Source: Scenedesmus sp. ARA3 (lineage: Eukaryota > Chlorophyta > Chlorophyceae > Sphaeropleales > Scenedesmaceae). Taken from it: a stretch of DNA of 64,000 nt. The stretch's first letter is position 1. The number at the start of each line of letters is the position of its first letter. The notes below the pieces were generated by a model, which had not been told where the DNA came from, did not search any database, and saw nothing but the letters and a program-made list of their open reading frames with translations. Location: contig RWJK01001612.1 in assembly GCA_004335835.1 (NCBI GenBank), positions 1-64,000 of the forward strand, given 5' to 3'. A program made the position numbers and the translations under genes. Positions 17,001 through 26,321 of this stretch are shown one piece after another.

Positions 17001-18752
17001 AGGCGGCAGCAGCGACTGCCTCACATTCACATTCAAAGCAAAGCTTCTAAGTACAGCCTTTCGTGGTGCTTGCACTGGCTGCTTCGCTGCCAGCCTGGCA
17101 GCATCCCTGCTACAAACAACGTGCGGCCACCATGCCCTGCTGCCAGCCCAGCTCCTAGTATCCTACGCTGCGTGCTTACAGCAAGCACTAGCACATATAC
17201 ACACTGGCACTGCATCCCCAACGCGCGCCGCACCCTCCACCCCCACCCTGCAGGGTGGAGAATGAGGACCGCGAGCCCGACCCCAGCCTGCTGCACGCGC
17301 TGGAATCCTACTCAGCGCCAGCCCTCGGCCCCAACTGGGGTGCCGCGCTGGACCCCGAGCTGATCTCCAACCTGGGCAAGTACCGGCGCTACGACTACAC
17401 GGCCATGCGCGACCTGCTGCGCGTGGTGCGCAACAAGCGCAACCACTTCCGGGAGATGCCGCAGGAGCTGCAGCGGCTGATGGGGCCGCTGCCAGACGGC
17501 TTCTACAGGTGCGGCACGGTGCTTGTTTGTGTGACATATGTGCTTGACTTACTGTTTGTAGCAGCGCAGCTGCAGGTGGTGCGTGGTCGCTGGTCATATG
17601 GGCAAGTCCAGCAATAGTTTGCACAGCGCATGGATGCATAGCTGCACCTTGGTGCGTGACTGCAGCATTCTGTGCGCACAAGTCGAGGACTGCCTGCACG
17701 GCTCAATGATACAACCACATGGCAATTGCATGCATGTGCTGGCGCAGGCAGCTAGTGTGTGGGCCGAAACTGCATGCATGCAAAGATGCTTGGTTTGACA
17801 TGTTTGCCAGAGAAATGCGTGCAGCGGTCACATGTGCAAGCCACGGTCAGCGTTGCCAACCCCAGCTGTGCATCCATATGCAGTTCAACAGCAAATCAGC
17901 AGCTGTAGTGGCATGTAGTGGCACCATCGTTATCAGCACAATGTGTTTACAGCTGTATGCCTACTGCTGCTGCTGTTGCTGCTGCTGCCCCACAGGTACT
18001 TCTCCAGCCGCTTCCCCATGCTGCTGCTGGGCGTGTTCTTCTTCGCGCTGCGGCACCTGGAGGATGACCCAAACATGGCCAAGTACTGGCCAGGGGGGCA
18101 GCACCTCTTCACGGCCTTCAACAAGCCCTGGGAGGCCATGGCAGCAGCAGCAGCAGCGCGGGTCAAAGGCCCCAGGGGCCCCAGCGCGCGGCGGAACAGC
18201 GGCGGCGGCATGGCTGGCAGGCCAGCACACCCCTCACCACTGGGCGCCACCGCCACGCCCCCGCGGCCGCCATCTGCCGGCGCAGCTGCCGCCGCTGCTG
18301 CTGGCTCGGACGCCGGCGCTAAAATTGGCGTCATCTCCTTTGCGCGCGTTGCTGCCGCAGCAGCGGTGCAGCCAGCTCCCCCAGCACCCCTGAGCAACGG
18401 CGTTAGCAGCAGCAGCGGCGGCGGCGGCGATGCGTCAGCGCCAGTTGTGGGCTATGCTATGGCAGAAGGAGAGGAGCCGCTGTTCACGCCCAGCTTCCCG
18501 CTACGGCCCGGCAAGCAGCACTGCGAGTTCTACACAAAGACCGGGCACTGCAAGTACGGCGGGGACTGTGTGTTTGACCACCCAGCGGAGTACGCAGTGG
18601 CGCTGACTGAGCAGGGGCTGCCGTACAGGCCTGACCAGCCCATCTGCACCTTCTACCAGCGCACGCAGCAGTGCAAGTATGGCCCCGCCTGCAAGTTCCA
18701 CCACCCGAAGCTGGTGCCCATCTATGCGGGCTCAGCACGGCAGCAGATGTAG
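11639..18752 (+). CDS. IRE1: IRE1 ER-stress sensor: luminal domain, kinase, KEN RNase and two C-terminal CCCH zinc fingers
   Basis: IRE1 senses unfolded protein in the ER lumen, trans-autophosphorylates and cleaves target RNA in the unfolded protein response. Twelve exons close in phase (11639-11778, 11926-12136, 12471-12648, 12887-13090, 13388-14253, 14446-15127, 15460-15701, 15908-16118, 16396-16619, 16845-16963, 17254-17508, 17996-18752) for 1362 residues. In order: a signal peptide (about 1-24, [15 protein letters not shown]); a PQQ-like luminal beta domain ([26 protein letters not shown]); a Ser/Gln-rich spacer; one membrane helix (about 547-568, [19 protein letters not shown]); a kinase with [18 protein letters not shown] (about 872) and DMG in place of DFG; and the KEN RNase ([26 protein letters not shown]), keeping the Arg, Asn and His known to be catalytic in yeast Ire1. 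After an Ala/Gly-rich linker come two C-x8-C-x5-C-x3-H fingers (about 1284-1345). A tandem zinc finger on IRE1 has been reported in Chlamydomonas, as I recall, but plant and animal IRE1 lack it. Confidence 0.97.
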
Positions 18753-19827
18753 TGCAGCGACGGCTGCCTTTGCGTGGTGTGTTGACAGGGGCACTGCATT
18801 TGGAAGTATGCAATCGCGCCAGCAACACATCTTGTTATAACAGCTGTGTGCTGTGATGCTGCGGGAATGCTCCTAGTAGTCAGCAGCAGCATATGAAGGC
18901 GTCACGAGTGGCGTTGCAGGCAGTGAAGATCTGCCACTGTTGGTGCACTGAGCGGGGTGGATGCATGAGGGCTGCTGCGGCCTGGGTGTGGCATGCATGG
19001 CAGAGCATTGCTCGAATCTTACTCGCATGTACAGTTGACGTGATCTCGGTCGATTTGCACTCACCTATTGCCTACCTTGAACTGTCACTAGTACTAGTTC
19101 TGCCTGCTTCACTGGTATAGAGGGTAGACGTAGGTAGACCCTAGGCAAGCACCAGCCTGAACGCTGCTGGGTGGAGTTGCATCCAGAAGAACCCGTTGGA
19201 TGCACAGCAGCTGTGGATGTGGAATTTTTGGCACACTATCTTGGGGTATTGGGGGGTTGTGATGGCTGGTGACGTGGCTGGGTCAGGCCAGTTTGTCTCG
19301 TGGCTGTCCAATCATGCTGCTGCATGGCTAGGGCTGAGTTGATATGATGATCATTATGATGATGCAGCTCGCAGCTGTGACAGTGTTTAGTGCAGTGTCA
19401 CTGGTGGAGCAGGCAGAGCGCCAGCTGCGTGAACACAGTGAGCATGTGGCAATTTCATGGTTGCGCACTGTAACGTGTTTGTATTTTGGTGTCTCTGCCC
19501 CCATGGTCGTGCGTAAGTACTTGAACGCGTGAGTTCCCTGCAGGACATGGGCCACTGGCCCTCTGCCTGTCAGGCAGAATGGGGAGGTCCAGGGTTTACT
19601 CTCACAGGTGAGTTACCGCAACCCATAGCGCGTGAGGTGTGTAACGACATCAAGTAGCACGCTATGATGCACATGAATAAGGTTTATCGTCCGTGCTTGC
19701 TGCTGATTGAGTCACCCGCCTAACGGTTTCCAACCTCGACGATCATCAGCACAACAGCAGCGGCAGCAAAAATGCTGCTTTGAAGCATGAGTTCAGCTTG
19801 AAATACTTCTAGAGCGGTTGCAGAACA
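18753..19827. other. Intergenic region after IRE1; no gene seen
   Basis: About 1.1 kb between the IRE1 stop and the start of the ankyrin-kinase gene, both on the plus strand. It should hold the IRE1 3' untranslated region and the next promoter. A GATGATCATTATGATGATG patch at about 19344 is a short imperfect palindrome-like repeat. No coding frame is convincing. Confidence 0.5.
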
Positions 19828-20958
19828 ATGGGCAATGCACCCAGCTCAGCAGTGCTGCAGGCTGTGCATAATGGTGACGTTCAAGCAGTGCGAATAGCTA
19901 TACAGGAGCATCCAACGCAGATAGACGACACAGAGCCAACAGTGCGTGCCTACGATTGCGGCAACATGCAGCCATGCTACCGTTGCTGCTGCTACTGCTG
20001 CTTTCGTTGCCCAGCCCTGCTGCTACTGCTGCTGCTGCTGCTGCTGTTGCTACGACATGACATGGTGCCAAGTTCGCTGCATGCATGCATGAACACACAC
20101 AAAAACGTTGTACTATGTTGCTGCAGCATGGCTGGACCCCGCTGCACGTTGCGTCAGTGAGGGGGTACGATGTCATTGTGAGGGAGCTGCTGGCGCGCTG
20201 CGCTGCGCCCAACCTGGTGGACAAGGTGCGGCACAAACCCACCACGCCGTGAGCGGTGTGTTTGGTTTCAACAATTTGAAGTGGCTTGCTCAGCAAAGAT
20301 GCCTGGGCAGTCGCCTCTCTGCTTGCAGTGCAAGCATACCAGATGGCTGTGCTGTGCTCTCCCGTGCAGCTATGATGGCATCTTGTGCTGAAACTCTCAA
20401 GGGTTGTGTAGCTCTGCACCTGACCAGCCGGTGCTGCATGGTGGCTGCTGCTGCTGCTGCTGCAGGAGGGCCGCACGCCGCTGCACCTGGCAGCTGCAGA
20501 GGGCCATGCCATTGTGGTGAAGGACTTGCTGCGCAGGGGCGGGGACCCGCTGCGGAAGGATGAGGTGCGCAGCAGCAGGCAGACACATCGCACCGCCACC
20601 AGCATGTTGTATAGCGTGAAGCTTGAGCTGAGCAGCGCAGAACACAGGATACGTGTTTGAGGCCTCTGCTGCAGTGTGATGAAGGTGGCTGGCAGCTGCA
20701 GCAGGTGCTCTTGAGTGCAGTTTGCACGGCAACAGCAGGGCTTACCCTGGTCATGGCATTGCTGTGCAAGCTTATGCAACCAATGACGCATGCGCAGCTG
20801 CATTACAAGCTGACCGAATGCTGCTGATGCTGCTGCAGGCCGGCAAGCTGCCGCTGGAGCTGGCTCAGGAGCAGCAGCACGTCATCACGGCAGGGCTGCT
20901 GGCTGACGCCATGGCGGGGCGGGGCGTCAGCACACCCACAGCAACAGGTGCGCCGGCC

Positions 20959-20997
<39 letters not shown>

Positions 20998-21518
20998 CGA
21001 CGACACGGCGGCGCCGACCTGCATCCTGGCAGTGGCAGTGTTGGTTGTTGCAATGCTGGAAACTGGTTTGATGCCAGCAGAAACAACTGCTGCACTTCAA
21101 GCAGCACACGAGCGACATCAATTGGCATTGTGTCTGCAGCAGCGGTATTCAGCGCCTCTGTCGCTTCTGGCATGCTGTGGCATCCACACTTCCCCACCCG
21201 CTTTGCAAGTGCCGCATCCATGCTGCCCTGCCCCGTGGCAACTTATTCCTCCCTCAGGCTCCCCTGCAGCCTGGCAGGCGCGGGGCCAAGCACAGCAGGA
21301 CGTGCCAGTAGCTGGCGGCGCTGGCGTGCGCGTGCTGGTGCCCGACTTTGCAAACCTGGGCGTGACGCCAACAGGCGGGGGTGGCGCATATCCAAACCTA
21401 CCCATGCCGTTGCCTGGCGCACCAGCAGCAGCATATGACAACAGCTGGCTGAGTCAGCTGCCTGTGCCGCCGGGCGTGAGCATATCAGCACCCTCCGCAC
21501 CACCTGCGCCTGGCGCTG

Positions 21519-21554
<36 letters not shown>

Positions 21555-23731
21555 TGCCACCTGGCGCTCCCGCAGTGTCTGCCTTGCCGGACTACTACAG
21601 CTACATCCGGCCGCTGCCTGCAGAGCCGCATCACGCGGCAGCAACCCAACCTGCAGCTGCGGCAGGTGAGGGCGCAACATCACACATTAGGATCATTGCA
21701 TTGCTGGTGGCATGTGTTTCCTCCGCCCCTGCAGGGGGAGGTTCTGCTGCATGTCGTTCAAGATGGCGCCGGTGCTTGTGCTGCTGCCTCACTGCGGCCA
21801 GTGCTCTGTACCTTGCTACACCTGCTGCAGGGTATGGTGGCGGCGCTTACCCTGCTCTGCCAGGTGCTGCGCCAGCTGCCCCAGCATACAGCAGCCAACC
21901 CCAGCAGCAGCAGTGGCCACAGCAGCAGCAATGGCCACAGCAGCAGCAGCAGGAGCAAGGCTGGCCACCAGCAGGCATGGCGCCCCCTGCCACTGCAGGT
22001 CAGCAGCAATGGCAGCAGCCCCAGCAGCAGGCACCTGGCATGCAGCAGCCGGGCACGCAGCCACCTATCATGCCAGCAGCAGCAGCAGCAGCGCCTGTCG
22101 GTGGTGGTGCTGCTGATGACGATGACGATGATGGCGGCTGGGGCGCCCAGGACGATGATGACTGGGGCGGCGGAGCAGAGCGGTGAGCCTGGTAGTAGCC
22201 GGCAGCGGCACAGAGCGGCTGTGTATGTACCTGACTGCTGGGCTGGCAATTAAGTAGAGCTGTCAGGTCTGCACAAGCATTGCGCAAGTTATGTGTGCTG
22301 TCTGTCACTAGGAAGGCATCAATGCCTAGCTCTTCCCCCATACATGGCTTGGGCTTCAGGCAGGGGATGTGCTGCAGCTGCAGCTGCAGCTGCAGCCAGA
22401 CAGCATGCAGTGCATTGATTTCGTTCCATTATGACAGCACCTGTGTGCTGCGCGCAGGCCGTCAGTGTCCACCATCACTACTGCTGGTGGTGGGCCTGCC
22501 AGCCGACCGGGCAGCAAGGCTGGCGGGCCAGACCTGAACGCTGCGGTGGGCGCGGCAGTGACTGGCGCCAGCAAGGTGGTGGGCGCGGTGGGCAAGTCGG
22601 CTGTGGCGGGCGCAAAGCAGTTCCTGGGCGGCCTGATCCCTAAGCCACCCGCCAAGGTGCGGCACGGCAGGCCAGGCGCAGCAATGCAGCCTTGCTACCA
22701 CTGTGATATACACCGCATCACGTTCAGTTTGCACTTGGCTGCTGCTGGTGCGTGATGTGTGCTCTGCTGTTGCAGCAGACAATGGACTGCAAACCCTGAG
22801 GTTGTCATACCATGTTGACCTGCTGTCTTGTAGGGTGGCCGCGACTCGCCTGTGCCCAGCGTGGCTGCCGACATGCCTGGAGCTACCTTTGGCGGCCCAG
22901 CAGGGCGGCTGTACAGCTACGACGAGCTGGCGCGCGCCACACAGGTACGGCAGCAGCAGCTGCTGGGTTGACTACACCTTTGGACAGCTGCTGCTGTGCT
23001 GCTATGACCTGTGAGCTATATATGGTGTGCAAGGCTCTGCCAGAGCCTAAACTGCCAGTGGCAGCTGCTGAGGCCTGCAGCAGATGTTGATGACGTGTGC
23101 AGCAATCAGCAGCACTGCTGCTGCTTGCTGTATGCTATCCCTTGATGATTCGAGCGTGTGCACCGCATCACATCACCTGCTGCAGGGCTTCGCTGTAGCC
23201 AACCTGCTGGGCTGTGGCGGCTACCGCCCCGTGTAGGACACCTGCTGCTGCTGCTGGCTGTTTACGATGGCTTGAATGGTGCTACAAAGCGCATCACGCC
23301 GTACATGCTGCAGGGCTTCGCTGCAGCCAACCGGCTGGGCTGTGGCGGCTACGGCCCCGTGTTCCGCGGCGTGCTTGATGGCGTGCCCGTGGCGGTCAAA
23401 CTCTTGGACACCAGCGGCCTCAGCAGCCAGGGCCCCAAGGAGTTTGCTGCCGAGGTGGCCATACTGTCACGGCTGCACCACCCGCACATTGTTTTGCTGA
23501 TCGGCAGCTGCCCTGAGCGCTGCGGGCTGGTGTATGAGCTGCTGGACAATGGCAGCCTGGAGCAGCACCTGTTCAGCAGCAGCATGCCTGACCTGGCCTG
23601 GCAGGTGAGGCGGGGCGTGAGGCACAAGTGGGGTGATGTGCGCTGGGTTGATCAATGCGGCTGCCGGTAGATTTGTCGACAATGGAGCTGTCAACCCGGC
23701 ATTGCTGACGGCCCCAATAGCCTGATGTCTC

Positions 23732-23783
<52 letters not shown>

Positions 23784-25664
23784 GCCAATCACCAGGACCG
23801 CATTCGCATCGCGTGTGAGACCGTGTCCGCGCTGGTGTTCCTGCACAGCGCGCCTGAGCCCATCATCCACATGGACCTCAAGCCAGGCAACCTGCTGCTC
23901 AACAGGAGCCTGCTCTGCAAGGTGCGGCAGCGGCAGCAGCTATAGCGCATGCCAGGAATGCAGCAGCTGCAGAAGTCCATGTCGCGCACATGCTGAGTGC
24001 TCAGCCTACCACTCTTGTTGCAGCAGCCGTGCACGGCTGATGCAGCAGCTCTGCTGCTGCGAGGTGTAGCAACATGCATACCTGTTGCAGAGTGCTTATG
24101 CGTGCAGACCACTTCAAAGCATCACCCTCCATCGCTGCTAGTGCAGAGTGACGCATGCCAGACACGTCAACTTCGATGACGCAGCACAGCGTTCTCACAT
24201 CATTGTACATTCTGCTCTCCGTGTGCTGCAACAACCACCCCACCCCCTGACGTCAGGTGGGTGACGTGGGGCTGTCGCGGCTGATGCCCGGCGCGCCTGG
24301 CCGCAGCCAGCTGGAGGCTGCTGCAGGGGGCCCCCACGTGCCCCCCCAGTCCACCATGCTGGACAGCCGCCTGGTGGGCACGCCTAGCTACATGGACCCC
24401 GAGTACCTGCGGACTGGCAGGTTTGGGCCCAAGAGTGACACCTACTCGCTGGGTGAGCNNNNNNNNNNNGGGGGGGGCGAGTGGCGCAGCGGGCTGTCGC
24501 ATGGCATCACGTGTCAACGTTTGCTGGCAAGACTTGCTTGCAGGCATCAACAGCATCCAATGGTTGCAAGCAGCTGCTTTCACCTGCAGCACATATGTTT
24601 CGCCTTGCGCACCTATACCTGCGCACGGGGCGCTTTGGGCCCAAGAGCGACACCTACTCGCTGGGTGAGCTGGCTGGCGCAGCTGCAGGAGTTACCTCTC
24701 TGCATGGGGCCAAGCGGCCACAGGCGTTGCCGGCATGCGTGGATGGCAGGCAGCAGGAACTGGTGCTGTGAGTGCGAGTCATGTGCGTGCCTTGCAGTGC
24801 TTGCTACACATCTCACGCCGTGACCTGCTGCTGCTGCTGCTGCACCTGCCGCCTCGCTGCTGCAGGCGTCATTCTGCTGCAGATGCTGACAGGCAAGGAT
24901 GCAGGCCGCGTCGTGTCTGTGGTGGAAGCAGCGCTGGCGCGTTGTCAGGGCGACCCCGCGTCATTCGCCACCATCATTGACCCCCGCAGTGGCAACTGGC
25001 CCATCACCGAAGCTGCCAGCTTTGCACACCTGGCGATGCGCTGCGTGGAGCTGTCGCGCGGCAACAGGCCGGATCTGCGGAGTGATGTGCTGCCTGCGCT
25101 GCTGCAGCTAGCGGAGCGCGCTGCGCTGTATGACAGCGCACGGGCAGTGAAGCGCAGCGTGAGCCTGAGCAGCAGCGGCCAGCCGCCATCAATGTTCATC
25201 TGCCCCATCACTCAGGTGCGTGCAGCGTACTACGCAGCATTCTACGCTAAGTAGTAGTTAGGCCAGGGCCAGTGGTGGCTATCATCTGTGGCAGCATCTG
25301 GCTAGAGGTTAGAGCGAGGCAAGCCACCAGCGATTTGCCAATCACGTGTTCAGGTTGTACCTTGCCCACCATTTGTTTTGCAGCTGTTGGTGCGGTGCGT
25401 CCCGTGATGCTCACATGTTCGGTCCCTTTAACAGCTCTGTCGCATGCTGGCTGGCATCATCTGCTGCAGGACGTCATGGACGACCCCGTGTTTGCTGCTG
25501 ACGGCTACACGTATGAGCGCGAGGCCATTGCCGGCTGGACCATGCACCACAGCACCTCACCCATGACCAACCTGCCGCTGGCACACACAGGCCTGACACC
25601 CAACCTGGGCCTGCGATCAGCCATCAGGGAGTGGCAGGACAAGCAGGGGGCCAGGAGGGCTTGA
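19828..25664 (+). CDS. Ankyrin repeat / receptor-like cytoplasmic kinase / U-box fusion protein
   Basis: Thirteen exons close in phase (19828-19941, 20127-20225, 20466-20564, 20839-20947, 21258-21665, 21831-22182, 22458-22656, 22834-22944, 23314-23604, 23796-23921, 24257-24452, 24866-25215, 25470-25664), giving 882 residues. Residues 1-140 hold ankyrin repeats (GWTPLHVASVRGYDVIVREL, GRTPLHLAAAEGHAIVVKDL); two of them are each one 99-nt exon. Residues 140-460 are Pro/Gln/Ala-rich with an Asp-rich acidic patch. The kinase (about 497-770) has GCGGYGPV, VAVKLL, an HMD catalytic loop (IHMDLKPGNLLLN), GDVGLSRL instead of DFG, and YMDPEYLRTG. The U-box (about 811-878: FICPIT, DDPVFAADGYTYEREAIAGW, SPMTNLPL) recruits E2 enzymes for ubiquitin ligation. 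The kinase plus U-box part matches the plant RLCK-IX/PUB class, which normally carries a UspA domain rather than ankyrins. The GDVG variant is usual in that class. An 11-base N gap (24459-24469) follows the eleventh exon. Whether the ankyrin part and the kinase are really one transcript needs RNA, but the phases fit. Confidence 0.85.
23186..23236 (+). pseudogene. Upstream copy of the kinase P-loop exon carrying a stop (possible poison exon)
   Basis: Within the intron before the kinase exon at 23314, a second copy of that exon's 5' end occurs 128 bp upstream. It has its own CTGCAG acceptor and reads GFAVANLLGCGGYRPV followed directly by TAG; the true exon reads GFAAANRLGCGGYGPVFRG. The copies differ at few positions. 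If spliced in, it would truncate the protein ahead of the kinase. It is either a decaying tandem duplicate or a regulated unproductive exon. Confidence 0.75.
24408..24669 (+). repeat. Partial duplication of the kinase activation-segment exon, with assembly gap
   Basis: The sequence encoding YLRTGRFGPKSDTYSLG and its GTGAGC splice donor occurs twice, at about 24404-24458 and 24610-24669, with silent and near-silent differences. Eleven Ns (24459-24469) lie just after the first copy. Either donor could join to the exon at 24866. This may be a real tandem duplication, a mutually exclusive exon, or two haplotypes joined across a gap. Confidence 0.8.
24459..24469. other. Assembly gap (11 N)
   Basis: A run of eleven undetermined bases followed by eight G residues, inside an intron of the ankyrin-kinase gene. 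The true gap size is unknown. Confidence 0.99.
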
Positions 25665-26321
25665 CAGTGGCGGTGTGCATTCTTGACCAGTGTCAGCATC
25701 GACACGGCTGCGGTGGCCTGGGGCTAGCGGCGCTGTCAGCAGCATGTTTGCTGCACGGATTGGCATCCGAGCACAGGTGCCTGTGGCAAGGTTGAGGTTG
25801 TAACAGTTGAGCTTCACAGCTGGCAGGGCGGGACTGCTTAATATCAAGAGCCCAGCTCTATGCTCCATAATTTGAGTGTCCAAATGCCGCCGACCGTCAG
25901 GCGTGACAGGCTGCCTGCCATGCTGAATGCCGTCAGCAAGATACATATTTCTGATTGTGTGTGGCTTTCATGTTGATTGAAAGCATCCTTTGTTGCTGAC
26001 ACCTGTGAGCACATGACCTTCTGCAACACCTTCAGCCTAGTTGCAAAACTCCTGCTGAGCAGAAGCAGCCATGCTGCGGGCACTGTGAGCAGCGTGCACA
26101 GCCACTTGTAGCGATAACGTCCGATCATGCTGGTGGTGGGGTGATTGGCGTACATGTCGTGATCATGCTGAGTCCTCTCGTAATCCTACGTGCCTTCGAC
26201 CGTTCGAATGTTGCATGTGATCTGCGCACGTGAGCAGTACACCACCCAGCAGCATCCCAAGAAGCAAAACTGCTCCATATCTCAAGCTTGTATTGACGCG
26301 GCTGTTGGCAAGGGTGCCCTG
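25665..26321. other. Intergenic region between the U-box gene and the DUF3445 gene
   Basis: About 660 bp on the same strand between two plus-strand genes. It probably contains the 3' untranslated region of the first and the promoter of the second. No gene seen. Confidence 0.5.

Noticed and set aside
20948..22186. Single 412-codon frame on the plus strand read without splicing
   Set aside because: It reads through two introns of the ankyrin-kinase gene. The spliced model keeps the same frame only in the exons at 21258-21665 and 21831-22182, and joins all neighbours in phase.
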